Shown: positions 5,691 to 13,200 of the stretch, piece after piece
How positions within the stretch are numbered: position 1 is the stretch's first letter
Layout of the letters: every line of letters begins with the position of its first letter
IMG/VR virus record: IMGVR_UViG_3300044499_000007
Coordinates: 1-37,462 of that record
Length of the DNA stretch: 37,462 nucleotides
Direction: 5' to 3' (one strand)
Source: a virus
Position numbers and translations under genes: made by a program
Notes under the pieces: model-generated
Seen by the model: the letters and a program-made list of their open reading frames with translations, nothing else
What the model was told of the DNA's origin: nothing
The model's database searches: none

Positions 5691-7685
5691 TTACTTAACC
5701 CCCTTCGGACGACCAAGGGCTGCCTGCGTTTTTACCGCCTCGACTTCGCGAGTTTCTTGCACGTTTTGAACGCGCTGGATATTCTGTTGACGCTCAGTAA
5801 GCATGGCCTCTGCATCCATTTCCTGCAACTTCAAAGTATGCTGTAAATTCAATTTCGCCATATCCGCTTGCGCCTTCTGCTGGTCGCTCGCGGCCTTGAC
5901 CTGTGCAGCTTGCGCCTTCGGGTCTGGTTTGGCTGCTTGCGGATTTTGCATCTGCTGTGCGATAAGCTGCTGGGCTTGGTCAATCATCTTGTCAAAGACG
6001 CCCTCAATTTCTGACGTGCCACGCATGCCAGCCATAGTCCACTTGAGGAGATTTAATCCGATGACGCTGGCCAACGGTCCCGCCGTCTGTACAAGGGGGG
6101 CCGTAGCCATCATGACGCCAGATGCCGCCTGTAGAAGCTCTACGCGGTCTTGCTTCAGCGCGGCAAAGTCCTGCGCCGCCATTGTCTCAGACCGAATCAG
6201 GATTCTGTAGGCTGGAAACTCCTCCCGCAGAAGCCGCACTGCCTGAGAAATAACTCCCGGGTCCTCTTCAAGATATTGCGCGTTTGCCCGCTTTAGAATT
6301 GTCTCCTCGTCGTACAGTTTTGTGATGAGTTCCGCACGAAGCTGTTGAAGCCCGGTGGCAAACTGCGCAAAACGGTCAGAAATATCCTGAATTCGGACGC
6401 TACCATACCGGACCTTTGCCGCGGAGGCAGTAGCGGACTCCCCACCCTTCATAGCGGCCCCGCGGACAAGGTCAGACTGCCCAGTTACCTCATATAGCAA
6501 CTGTTGGGTCTCGTGCTCCTGTCCACGAAGATTAACAAGCGTCTCCGCAATGTCGCGCAATGGCAGAAACTGAATAACTGAATCTATTCCGCCCTTCTCT
6601 TGGAACTTTCCCCAACCAGTGACAGGAATAAGTTTGTTTTCCGCTTCACCATTAACCAAATTCTCCAGAAGATGACCGGCTTCTTGGTCATAAATACCGG
6701 CCACCCGTAGCGCCTTTTCCAACAGGCTGATGCGTGTCTGGAGGCGGTTGACCTCGGTATACAGGTCCCGGGCCATATAATAATCTGGCTTTGGGACAAA
6801 CTTGGAGGTTGAAACATTTGCCATCATCGGCTCGGGAAATGGAAAGAACCCTTCCAAGGTATATGGGTCATCCTTGCGCTCTAGCGTGTCGGGGTGGCCC
6901 TCGACGTACCAGTAAACAGCCTTCTCGGTCTTGTCCCAAATCTCCCACACCCATGCGCGCTGCCACGGGCTCGCGCCGCCGGGGTCCTCCGTCGCCTTGG
7001 TGCCTGCATCGGTCGTAGTGGCGTCGTACGGAATCTTGTCCGCCACCTTGTCGCCCCAACGCTTTGCTATCTGGTCCTTGGTCATCGGAGTGCGGAACGC
7101 CCACCATGAAAGCCAGTCGAACGTTCGACACGGGCTAAAAAGTTGGTCTTCCCAGTAAATGTAGTCCGTGTAAACATTTTCGCCCACCTTGACCTTTGAA
7201 CGCTGTTTGATACCATTCCCTAGGTCAAACTCCTTTTCCCCAAACTTGGCCTCATAACGCACCCGCGCAAAACCGTACCCCACGATGCGGAAGTCCCGGA
7301 GCGAATTCCCAAGCGCTCGACAAAATCCGTCGTTCGGCCTCTTGACGTCCCCATTTAGAATGCGCTGGAGCAAAATTGGCCCGGCCACGCGCGCAGGTTC
7401 GTCCTTGTGGTCTGCATATTCCCGGTCAACGACAACGGTCGGCGCGCGGTTATACATCAACGCCTGTTGCATGGTGACGTTAGCCCAAAACAGGTTAATA
7501 CGCTGTTCGGTATCATGGTCCTTCCGGTCATCCTCGTACGCGGCCAAACTATCCTTGGCCTGTTCGTGCCAGTCCTTTAGAAACTTCCGGGCCGCCTCAA
7601 ACTCGACCCCCCAGCGCTTTGCCCAACCGGCAGAGTCTTGCTGAAATTGCTTAGGTGACGATTCGCCATTTTCGGTCTTGGCCAT
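5691..7685 (-). CDS. Portal protein, P22-like, 664 aa
   Basis: The portal is the dodecameric ring at one capsid vertex through which DNA enters and leaves. The start chosen is ATG 7685 (MAKTENGESS), preceded by CAGGGGTAATC; an in-frame ATG at 7718 would overlap the o-spanin gene and lacks a good site. Length and motifs fit podovirus portals: INLFWANVTMQQALMYNRAP (about 63-82), a Trp-rich WEDQLFSPCRTFDWLSWWAF block, a LYEVTGQSDLVRG block in the DNA-channel region (about 412-424), and a Gln/Ala-rich coiled-coil C-terminus like the P22 barrel. It lies downstream of the large terminase, separated only by the spanin pair. Confidence 0.9.
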   Translation of the reverse strand: MAKTENGESSPKQFQQDSAGWAKRWGVEFEAARKFLKDWHEQAKDSLAAYEDDRKDHDTEQRINLFWANVTMQQALMYNRAPTVVVDREYADHKDEPARVAGPILLQRILNGDVKRPNDGFCRALGNSLRDFRIVGYGFARVRYEAKFGEKEFDLGNGIKQRSKVKVGENVYTDYIYWEDQLFSPCRTFDWLSWWAFRTPMTKDQIAKRWGDKVADKIPYDATTTDAGTKATEDPGGASPWQRAWVWEIWDKTEKAVYWYVEGHPDTLERKDDPYTLEGFFPFPEPMMANVSTSKFVPKPDYYMARDLYTEVNRLQTRISLLEKALRVAGIYDQEAGHLLENLVNGEAENKLIPVTGWGKFQEKGGIDSVIQFLPLRDIAETLVNLRGQEHETQQLLYEVTGQSDLVRGAAMKGGESATASAAKVRYGSVRIQDISDRFAQFATGLQQLRAELITKLYDEETILKRANAQYLEEDPGVISQAVRLLREEFPAYRILIRSETMAAQDFAALKQDRVELLQAASGVMMATAPLVQTAGPLASVIGLNLLKWTMAGMRGTSEIEGVFDKMIDQAQQLIAQQMQNPQAAKPDPKAQAAQVKAASDQQKAQADMAKLNLQHTLKLQEMDAEAMLTERQQNIQRVQNVQETREVEAVKTQAALGRPKGVK

Positions 7686-7687
7686 GA

Positions 7688-7945
7688 TTACCCCTGTGTG
7701 GGACCACAGCGAATCCACACGCTGTCAATCCAATTCTTCATGTCGCGCACGTTACGTTGTAGCACTTTCGCCCCGTCCAAGTCAAGACAGACGGTCAGCC
7801 CGTCCGGACAGGGCAGGAACGGCAACGCTTCCGTCACCGGGGGCGGCTCATTGACGCAACCCACCCGTACCGGCTCTGGCTTTGTTTTAGCGTGCGAGCA
7901 GGCGGTTAAGGTCAGCACGCACGCTGTCAGGAGTAGCCTTGTCAT
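7688..7945 (-). CDS. Outer-membrane spanin subunit (Rz1-like lipoprotein), 85 aa
   Basis: MTRLLLTACVLTLTACSHAK is a lipoprotein signal with two possible lipobox Cys (C9 and C16; C16 in LTAC is more typical). The mature chain is short and has proline-rich PEPV and NEPPPV segments, typical of o-spanins. The gene starts inside the 3' end of the i-spanin gene in another frame (59-base overlap), the classic Rz/Rz1 arrangement. With the i-spanin it would join inner and outer membranes and disrupt the outer membrane at the end of lysis. Two extra Cys pairs in the mature part (VGCVN, PCPDGLTVC) are more than usual. Confidence 0.72.
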   Translation of the reverse strand: MTRLLLTACVLTLTACSHAKTKPEPVRVGCVNEPPPVTEALPFLPCPDGLTVCLDLDGAKVLQRNVRDMKNWIDSVWIRCGPTQG

Positions 7946-8162
7946 CTAGTGCCTCATAGGTCGCGGAAAGCTCCTTGCGGAGCGCAGCGGTTTCCTTCTC
8001 GTACCGAACTACATAATCCTCGTGCGCAGTCCGGTCCTGTTCAATTTTGCTGGTCAACAGTGTCAGTGCGGCCCGGGCCATAACCAGCTTACCGACAACC
8101 GCGCGCCACAACCCGTACAGGACCGCCAACGCAATACCCTCTGCTAAAACTAGATACCACAT
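7887..8162 (-). CDS. Inner-membrane spanin subunit (Rz-like), 91 aa
   Basis: One N-terminal membrane segment (about residues 3-20, YLVLAEGIALAVLYGLW) is followed by a periplasmic-type charged coiled coil (SKIEQDRTAHEDYVVRYEKE, ETAALRKELSATYEAL). This is the i-spanin plan. It overlaps the terminase stop by 13 bases, and an embedded lipoprotein gene overlaps its own 3' end. The start follows GCGGAGGACTTC. Its place between terminase and portal, away from the holin/endolysin cluster, is unusual for a spanin pair. Confidence 0.72.
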   Translation of the reverse strand: MWYLVLAEGIALAVLYGLWRAVVGKLVMARAALTLLTSKIEQDRTAHEDYVVRYEKETAALRKELSATYEALDDKATPDSVRADLNRLLAR

Positions 8163-9625
8163 GAAGTCCTCCGCTTCCGGCTTTGCTTTGCCATTTCGGC
8201 GAAAAGTTCCTTGACGGTTCCGAGGGTCGCCCCGTCAGTGGCGGTAATAATCTTTGGTGCCTTCGGCGCTGTAACACGTTGTGCCATGAGGGTCTTGAAT
8301 TTCTGCGTAATCTTTATAACGGTCGCTGCATACCGAAATGCGTCGGCCGAATGTGAAGCCCAGTCATGCGCAGGCGTGTTTGAGAAGACGCGCTTATCCT
8401 CATCATACGCCCTGTGGTACTGCCGCAGGGCCTCCATGCCGTCGTACTTTTCACAGCGCGCGTGAAACCGAATATCCTGCTGGAGAAGCCACCGCGCACC
8501 CTGAATACCATCAATCGGGTCGAGCTTCGGCACAATTTCGACCTGTGCAACGGAATACCGGCTAATGGTCTGCTCCATGACAGTATTGTCTGTCATGTGA
8601 TGCTGCTTTGCATCATGTGGCAGGAATATCTTGACATACCGCAGTCCTAGCGTCCGGGCAAAATCGTCTAGAACGGTAAAGTAATGGTCCATGCCCTTCG
8701 AGTGGTTTGAATAGTGCGCAATGAAATCGATTCCGCCCGGGCGAAGTTGAAACAGCCAAATAGCCGTGGAGTCATTATATCCTAGGTCGAATACCGCATA
8801 CGTATCGACCTCCTCCAACGTAAACTCGTCAATGGCCCCGGCCATGTCAAGCGTATTAATCAAGTCGCCCCAGTAGCTACCAATGAGCGCTGCGGACCAG
8901 CTACACAGGTACTCCTGTTCCAGCAGCTCCTCCAGCATCCCCTCGGAGCGCTCCTCTTCTAGAATCTGGTCGGCCTCGACCTTGCTGTAGCGCCCCGCAT
9001 TGTAAATTGTACGGTGGGAGACGAACGCCTTGCCATTCTCCGCCTGAATCTTCAGCCGCTCGTACAGCCGGTAGGCGTGGTTTCGGCCTCGGGGCGTCGT
9101 GAGGTAGGCGGCCCAGCCGCGCGACTCACGAAGCATCGGGCGAATCAGGTCAATTGCGGAGGGGCGCCATAGCGCAAACTCGTCTGCGTTCAGACCGACC
9201 GGGCCCGCGCCGACGATGGTGTCAATCATATCCGAACCAATAAACTGGATGAGGGACCCGTTATTAAGTTCAACCAGCATTTCTGCGCCCGGAGAGAACT
9301 CCGTAGGCCGACGACGCACCTCCCGGGGAAATACGTTGTCCATCAGCCGCTTGCCCGTATCAGTACGGAACGCCGTCCAGCAGGATTTGCGGGCCTGTTC
9401 ATAGGACGGCAGCCCGTGCCAATACATCCCCACCCGGTCGTGGGCCTTTGCCAACATGCCGAAGAGGGCGGTAAGCCCTTTGCCATGGCGGCGGGGCCAG
9501 ACGCACATGGCGCGGGCTGGCCGCTCCTTCGTGTGCGTGTCCATGTAGTTCAGGAAGTCCAGTTGGTACCTGAATGGGGTGAAGGGGTCTGGCTCCCCGG
9601 GCTTTGCGAATACACTATACGCCAT
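8150..9625 (-). CDS. Terminase large subunit, 491 aa
   Basis: This is the DNA-packaging motor. ATPase half: Walker A-type PRRHGKGLTA at about residues 44-53, and Walker B with catalytic Glu in GLNADEFALW (Asp148, Glu149). RNase H-like nuclease half: FDLGYNDST (Asp280, Asp285), FLPHDA (Asp338) and a C-terminal HDWASHSADAFRYAA (Asp421, Asp428). The length is normal and all key residues are present. It follows the small terminase candidate after three short genes. The start ATG at 9625 directly follows the upstream stop. The packaging mode (headful or site-specific) cannot be read from the sequence; permuted ends would favour headful. Confidence 0.95.
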   Translation of the reverse strand: MAYSVFAKPGEPDPFTPFRYQLDFLNYMDTHTKERPARAMCVWPRRHGKGLTALFGMLAKAHDRVGMYWHGLPSYEQARKSCWTAFRTDTGKRLMDNVFPREVRRRPTEFSPGAEMLVELNNGSLIQFIGSDMIDTIVGAGPVGLNADEFALWRPSAIDLIRPMLRESRGWAAYLTTPRGRNHAYRLYERLKIQAENGKAFVSHRTIYNAGRYSKVEADQILEEERSEGMLEELLEQEYLCSWSAALIGSYWGDLINTLDMAGAIDEFTLEEVDTYAVFDLGYNDSTAIWLFQLRPGGIDFIAHYSNHSKGMDHYFTVLDDFARTLGLRYVKIFLPHDAKQHHMTDNTVMEQTISRYSVAQVEIVPKLDPIDGIQGARWLLQQDIRFHARCEKYDGMEALRQYHRAYDEDKRVFSNTPAHDWASHSADAFRYAATVIKITQKFKTLMAQRVTAPKAPKIITATDGATLGTVKELFAEMAKQSRKRRTSCGI

Positions 9626-9889
9626 TTATCGCCACTGCGGCCAGACAAAATGGCCTGTCAGGACACCGAGAGTGAACCCACCAATCAGGGCGGGGAGAAA
9701 GGCCCAGATGGGTTCAGACCGGGCAAGGTCGGCGATGACGCGCGACGCGCTGGCGCCGCGCAGTCCACCAGAGAAAATAAGCACAAGGTCCCGAATACCA
9801 AGTACCAGAAGGGACGCAATGACACCGGTAGCGAAGACGGCGGCGGCCACTTTCACCCACGTCAAAGACTCGCTATACATGTCCGTCAT
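9626..9889 (-). CDS. Two-segment small membrane protein upstream of terminase, 87 aa
   Basis: The ATG at 9889 (MTDMYSESLTWVK) follows AAGGAGACACG and overlaps the end of the previous gene by 17 bases; a longer frame starting at 9997 has no such site. Two hydrophobic segments are clear: about residues 11-36 (VAAAVFATGVIASLLVLGI then LVLIF) and 61-83 (AFLPALIGGFTLGVLTGHFVW). The function is unknown. It could be a holin by topology, and so is a third candidate besides the two near the endolysin. Confidence 0.72.
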   Translation of the reverse strand: MTDMYSESLTWVKVAAAVFATGVIASLLVLGIRDLVLIFSGGLRGASASRVIADLARSEPIWAFLPALIGGFTLGVLTGHFVWPQWR

Positions 9890-10067
9890 CGTGTCTCCTT
9901 GAAAGCGCCCCGCCAAAGGACCCATGCGCCCGCATTGTAGGGTCATTCGCACTGGAATCCACATGGCGGAGCATTTCGTGTCGTCCTTCGGAGTCAACCA
10001 TCATAGCGTCCGTGTCCCCGGCAACGGCGTCTTCAATATCGTCGGTATCATCGAACAGGAAGGCCAT
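9873..10067 (-). CDS. Small acidic protein of unknown function, 64 aa
   Basis: The product is rich in Asp and His (MAFLFDDTDDIEDAVAGD, and ending SRRHDDGHV). The ribosome site is weak, but the gene is tightly placed after the 138-aa gene and overlaps the next start, suggesting translational coupling. No motif is recognised. Confidence 0.55.
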   Translation of the reverse strand: MAFLFDDTDDIEDAVAGDTDAMMVDSEGRHEMLRHVDSSANDPTMRAHGSFGGALSRRHDDGHV

Positions 10068-10069
10068 GA

Positions 10070-10486
10070 TTAATCCGCGGTACTCGAAATGTCAGGACCC
10101 CTATGAGTTCGTCGGCCGTAGACGCTCATCGTCGCCGTGATGCCAACGCCGAACGCGGGGGTGGTAATCGTTATCTGCGCCGGGAGCGGCGCGGCCATCG
10201 TGGGCCCGTCACCGTCTCCGAGCCCTCCACACCCCGTGCCCCACGACCCCGAGTAGAACCCGGCGCCTGTCGCGACGGTAGCGAATTTGGAATTGACGAG
10301 ACTGACCCCGTCCGTGTCATAACCGTTTATATTGGCGATCAGCGCCGCGGGTGCCACTCCGCCGGTCAGTTGCACGCGATAGCCGATGGATTCGAAGTCC
10401 GACACGTCAATGGCCGGAGTAGTGAAGGCCGTATTCGCCGCGCCGGTCTCCGTGTGAAGCAACACATACTTGCTAGGCATTGACAT
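10070..10486 (-). CDS. Beta-rich putative virion protein, 138 aa
   Basis: I do not recognise the family. The start follows CCAAGGAGAAACTA. The sequence alternates Gly/Ala/Thr with hydrophobics in beta-type runs (SIGYRVQLTGGVAPAAL, PAQITITTPAFGVGITATMS) and contains a GTGCGGLGDGDG loop. This resembles small head or decoration proteins more than enzymes. It is in the packaging part of the late unit, between the small and large terminase genes. Confidence 0.7.
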   Translation of the reverse strand: MSMPSKYVLLHTETGAANTAFTTPAIDVSDFESIGYRVQLTGGVAPAALIANINGYDTDGVSLVNSKFATVATGAGFYSGSWGTGCGGLGDGDGPTMAAPLPAQITITTPAFGVGITATMSVYGRRTHRGPDISSTAD

Positions 10487-10500
10487 TAGTTTCTCCTTGG

Positions 10501-10884
10501 CTAAATAAGGTCTTCACTCCTAAAGGCCGGTACCACTTCTGCATCAACAGCCTCTGGCAGTGCAGGGGTTTTCGTGGAATTTAACACTTCCACCTCCGGG
10601 GCCTCCCCGTAGAACCGCCTCTCCAACACCTGCACGCCGCCATGCAGGTCAATGTCGGTCTTGGCCAACTTGGGCATCGTGTATTCCGCCAACTTTGCCA
10701 GCGCCTCCAGCGCCCGGGCGGGGTTCTTTTGCGCGGTGCGTTCCAGCCAGCGCTTGCCATTGGAGAGACCATATTCAACGATGGCCATCATGAGCTTCTT
10801 GGTATCGACTGTGACCCTGTTCTGCGTGCCCGTTGTGCGACCGCCGGTCTTGGGCTTTCCCTTTTTAAATCCCGGTCCCGGCAT
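10501..10884 (-). CDS. Putative terminase small subunit, 127 aa
   Basis: The N-terminus GFKKGKPKTGGRTTGTQNRV is the basic Gly/Arg/Lys motif seen at the start of many small terminase-like proteins (the x-G-G-R-x-x-G-T-x-N pattern). The middle helix block ARALEALAKLAEYTMPKLAK (about 56-75), followed by TDIDLHGG, is also characteristic of this group. The small subunit recognises viral DNA and loads the large subunit. The protein has no wHTH that I can see by eye. Assignment is by pattern and position near the large terminase. Confidence 0.68.
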   Translation of the reverse strand: MPGPGFKKGKPKTGGRTTGTQNRVTVDTKKLMMAIVEYGLSNGKRWLERTAQKNPARALEALAKLAEYTMPKLAKTDIDLHGGVQVLERRFYGEAPEVEVLNSTKTPALPEAVDAEVVPAFRSEDLI

Positions 10885-10886
10885 GA

Positions 10887-11117
10887 TTAGTTCTTATACC
10901 GTGGGTTCGCGTGGGGCTGAATGTGAATAGTCTCGACCACCGTGGATGCCATGTGCACATCCTCCACGTGGTCCTTGCACACGTCCACGAACGGGAGCTT
11001 TTCCCCATTATGCATTACGGTGCTGACCGAACAGCCACAAGAGGCGGTCAATACAAGCTTGTCATCCTCGGCACAACGTATAAGCATGACGCGAAGGTGT
11101 TCTGGAATGGCCGCCAT
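10887..11117 (-). CDS. First gene of the late unit, unknown function, 76 aa
   Basis: It begins MAAIPEHLRVMLIR, contains a Cys-Gly-Cys (SCGCSVSTVM) and a second Cys in VDVCKDHVEDVHM, and ends with a His/Pro-rich tail. The Cys/His content could bind a metal. It is the gene closest to the divergent control region, with GAAGGACGG as a probable ribosome site. A 17-base inverted repeat (11144-11160) lies just upstream and may control it. Confidence 0.65.
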   Translation of the reverse strand: MAAIPEHLRVMLIRCAEDDKLVLTASCGCSVSTVMHNGEKLPFVDVCKDHVEDVHMASTVVETIHIQPHANPRYKN

Positions 11118-11143
11118 TTAGTACCGTCCTTCAGCATAAACAT

Positions 11144-11160
11144 TTTTAGTATTTCTAAAA
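11144..11160. promoter_or_regulatory. Inverted repeat upstream of the first late gene
   Basis: TTTTAG and CTAAAA arms separated by five bases (TATTT) form a 17-base dyad 27 bases before the first late start codon. It could be a small operator or an mRNA 5' hairpin. CTAAAA resembles, but does not match, the CTAAG core of the distal operator array. Confidence 0.4.
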
Positions 11161-11257
11161 TCGTGGTGTGTAATAGGAGATTCCGTATTCTATGGTTCCG
11201 CGCCTGTGTGGGGCCCACCTACCTCCTCATCACGATGGGACCCGCTGGCAACGTTCA

Positions 11258-11269
11258 CCCCCCGGGGGG
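11258..11269. repeat. C6G6 palindrome in the control region
   Basis: A perfect 12-base palindrome of six C then six G lies in the GC-rich late-side half of the control region. It may act as a protein site or block extension; no function can be assigned. Confidence 0.5.
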
Positions 11270-11389
11270 CCTAGCGTACGGCGACCCGCGCTCCCCACTG
11301 CCAGCGCGCCGCGCCTGCCCAGCGTGCGGGGTGCATGCATGCGTCGTGCTAATATCCAATCAGCAAACGCCATGCCATGTTGCGTAAAA

Positions 11390-11432
11390 GCAAGGGGGGT
11401 ATATCGGGTGTAAATCATTTACTCCCCCTTGC
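11390..11432. promoter_or_regulatory. GCAAGGGGG inverted repeat next to a possible promoter
   Basis: GCAAGGGGG (11390-11398) and CCCCCTTGC (11424-11432) are perfect inverted copies 25 bases apart. The right arm overlaps TTGCAA (11429-11434), which lies 16 bases before TATATG (11451-11456), a plausible weak plus-strand promoter. A protein bound at the repeat could control that promoter. Confidence 0.4.
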
Positions 11433-11760
11433 AAATGCAGCAGCCATTAATATATGCAAGCGGCATGCTAACATAATCCCGTTTAGCTCTAGGGGCAGCG
11501 CCGCAGCGCGGGAAACAGGGGGCCGTGGCCCAAGGCTTGCTTGCATTACTATCCATCTATCTTACCCACCCCGTATTAGTAAAAACCCTTGGCATATCAT
11601 GTGCATACATGTTTGCCAACTTCATTCCTCTACCTAATTACATGCATCACGTATACCATTTCCCGTCATGTTCGACTAGGTTCTAGGGGTATCACATCTG
11701 CAAATGCAAGTCAAGAGCCATCCGCACCCCTCCAGCCTCGCAGGGGGTCTTCTTCTTCTA

Positions 11761-11965
11761 CTACCACCTTAGCGTACCAGTATGATATCCTTGGACTATT
11801 TGCTAAGATGGTAGCTACCACCTTAGGCGGTTCCATCCCCCTTTCCGGGTATATACTAAGATGGTAGCTACCACCTTAGCAAAACCCTAATGGTTATAGG
11901 GGGTTGTGCTAAGATGGCAGTTCCCCCGGTGTGTGACCATCTTAGCGCCTCCACTGCTATCTTAG
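11761..11965. promoter_or_regulatory. Array of five CTAAGATGG-type operator sites
   Basis: Two identical 24-base near-palindromes at 11803-11826 and 11856-11879 have the form CTAAGATGG, TAGCTA, CCACCTTAG. A third dyad has perfect arms CTAAGATGG (11909-11917) and CCATCTTAG (11937-11945) but a 19-base gap. Single half-sites lie at 11761-11772 (CTACCACCTTAG) and 11956-11965 (GCTATCTTAG). The two full sites start 53 bases apart, about five helical turns. The layout fits a dimeric regulator binding cooperatively, or initiator-protein sites at an origin. Confidence 0.75.
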
Positions 11966-12141
11966 CCTCCCGTGACACTTCCATGACATACTTTGACCCA
12001 CCCCTAACCGGGGGCCTTCGTCGTCGTCCCGCTTGGGTTATGGTGGGTTTTCGCGGCAAGAGCCCTTGCATTCGTGCTCTGCTTGTATTAGTGTCTGTCT
12101 TCTGATTCTGGCGTTTGTCAAAGAGTAGCCCCTTTAAGGGC

Positions 12142-12169
12142 TTGCATTTAATCGAAGGCGTGTTATATT
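12142..12169 (+). promoter_or_regulatory. Early promoter candidate, sigma70-type with extended -10
   Basis: TTGCAT (12142-12147) and TATATT (12164-12169) are 16 bases apart, with TG at 12161-12162 giving an extended -10. Transcription would start near 12176, just before the AAAGGA ribosome site of the first early gene at 12193. The phage encodes no RNA polymerase, so host polymerase should read it. Confidence 0.55.
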
Positions 12170-12192
12170 AGGATTAGAAAGGAATTAACACC

Positions 12193-12393
12193 ATGACCCG
12201 TCGCGATTACATCCTGATTGCCCAAGTCCTGAAGTCGCAGAAGCCGCACCCAAACACCGGGCTCGTGGGCGAATGGCGCGCCTGTGTCCGTGCATTCGCC
12301 GATGCCCTCGCCAACGAGAACCCCCGATTCCAGCGCGACCGGTTCTTGGACGCCTGCGATGTCGCCTCTGGTACAAAACGACGGGCGTGGTGA
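12193..12393 (+). CDS. First early gene, small phage protein, 66 aa
   Basis: The ATG follows AAAGGAATTAACACC. The pattern YILIAQVLKSQKP near the start and ENPRFQRDRFLDACDV near residues 42-57 matches a widespread small early phage protein of unknown role in which a helix with Asn-Pro-x-Phe-x-x-x-x-Phe-x-x-x-Cys is conserved. No catalytic motif is visible. It heads the early unit directly behind the best promoter. Confidence 0.78.
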   Translation: MTRRDYILIAQVLKSQKPHPNTGLVGEWRACVRAFADALANENPRFQRDRFLDACDVASGTKRRAW

Positions 12394-12420
12394 CCGCTAG
12401 CCATAAAGGGAGCCTAGGTT

Positions 12421-12540
12421 ATGACCGCTAGCAGACTCGTTGCAACCCTTGCATTCATCGTGGTTCTTGTGATACTCCTTGACGCGGCGTGGACCTACAT
12501 CCGCCCCGTCATGGATTCACTGACGCGGCGTATTTACTGA
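12421..12540 (+). CDS. Single-pass membrane peptide, 39 aa
   Basis: Too short for ordinary ORF cut-offs, but it has a good site (AAAGGGAGCCTAGGTT before ATG) and sits cleanly between two early genes. MTASRLVATLAFIVVLVILL gives one strong membrane segment, then DAAWTYIRPVMDSLTRRIY with positive residues at the C-terminus. Function unknown; early expression suggests an effect on the host membrane or a host membrane protein. Confidence 0.6.
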   Translation: MTASRLVATLAFIVVLVILLDAAWTYIRPVMDSLTRRIY

Positions 12541-12552
12541 AAGGGGTAAGAC

Positions 12553-13200
12553 ATGACTCGGAAGGAGATTTTGGATGTCATAGCCTGTGGCGGTAACCTG
12601 CGCGGGGCAGACCTGCGCGGGGCGGACCTGCGCGAGGCGGACCTGCGCGGGGTGAACCTGCGCGAACTGGACCTGCGCGGACTGGACCTGCGCGGGCTGG
12701 ACCTGCGCGGGATGAACCTGCGCGGACTGGACCTGCGCGGACTGGACCTGCGCGGGGCGGACCTGCGCGGGGCAGACCTGCGCGGGGCGGACCTGCGCGG
12801 GGCGGACCTGCGCGGGGCGGACCTGCGCGGGCTGGACCTGCGCGGGGCCTCCGGGCTGCTGATGCTAGCGACTCCGCCGGAGGAAGACAGCTTTATCGCC
12901 TATAAGAAGGTCGACGGGGTGGTGCTCACTCTCAAAATCCCCGCTGGCGCAAAGCGCACTGGCAGCTACGTCGGCCGCAAGTGTCGGGCGGAATACGTCA
13001 TCACCCTGACGCCCGGTGTCCGGGGCCTGCTGTCGGCCTACGACGAGGATACGACCTACACGACGGGCGTGGTGACCAAGGCGGATTCATACAATGATGA
13101 CCCGCGCTTGGAGTGCACAAACGGCATTCACTTTTTCATGACACGCCAAGAGGCGGAGGGCTGGGGATGCCTGCATGCCATTCTGGCGGCTCCTTCATGA
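12553..13200 (+). CDS. Pentapeptide-repeat protein with DUF5758-like domain, 215 aa
   Basis: After a 14-residue leader, residues 15-99 are 17 consecutive pentapeptides of the type D/N-L-R-G/E-x, which should fold as a right-handed beta-helix. Residues about 106-200 (FIAYKKVDGVVLTLKIP, GAKRTGSYVGRKCRAEYV) match the DUF5758 domain that often follows such repeats. Some pentapeptide proteins mimic DNA and act on gyrase, but here each repeat carries both Asp and Arg, so a DNA-mimic role is not implied. The last codons after the MTRQEAEGW block come from a 70-base inverted copy of polymerase sequence, so the original C-terminus seems to have been replaced. The ATG follows AAAGGGGTAAGAC. Confidence 0.85.
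   Translation: MTRKEILDVIACGGNLRGADLRGADLREADLRGVNLRELDLRGLDLRGLDLRGMNLRGLDLRGLDLRGADLRGADLRGADLRGADLRGADLRGLDLRGASGLLMLATPPEEDSFIAYKKVDGVVLTLKIPAGAKRTGSYVGRKCRAEYVITLTPGVRGLLSAYDEDTTYTTGVVTKADSYNDDPRLECTNGIHFFMTRQEAEGWGCLHAILAAPS
12595..12849 (+). repeat. 15-base tandem repeat coding for 17 pentapeptides
   Basis: Seventeen in-frame units close to GACCTGCGCGGGGCG. The five units at 12745-12819 are nearly identical at DNA level, whereas earlier units vary at the fifth residue (Ala, Val, Leu, Met). This points to recent expansion of the later units by slippage. Confidence 0.92.

Larger units (their letters stand above)
11118..12192. other. Divergent non-coding control region between late and early units
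   Basis: This is the only long gene-free stretch (1075 bases). Both transcription units start from its edges. It holds a 17-base inverted repeat near the late genes, a C6G6 palindrome, a GCAAGGGGG inverted repeat, an operator array at 11761-11965 and an early promoter candidate near 12150. Base composition is more uneven than in the genes, with AT-rich pockets (for example ATTAATATAT at 11446-11455). Short open frames in it lack ribosome sites and typical amino-acid composition. Likely roles are transcription control and possibly replication origin (inference). Confidence 0.7.

Noticed and set aside
11377-11867. Short plus-strand frames (86 and 92 codons) in the control region
   Set aside because: No ribosome sites, unusual composition and overlap with operator and hairpin elements.
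11118-12192. tRNA genes or other classic RNA genes in the non-coding region
   Set aside because: No cloverleaf arms or T-loop GGTTCRA-type pattern seen by eye.
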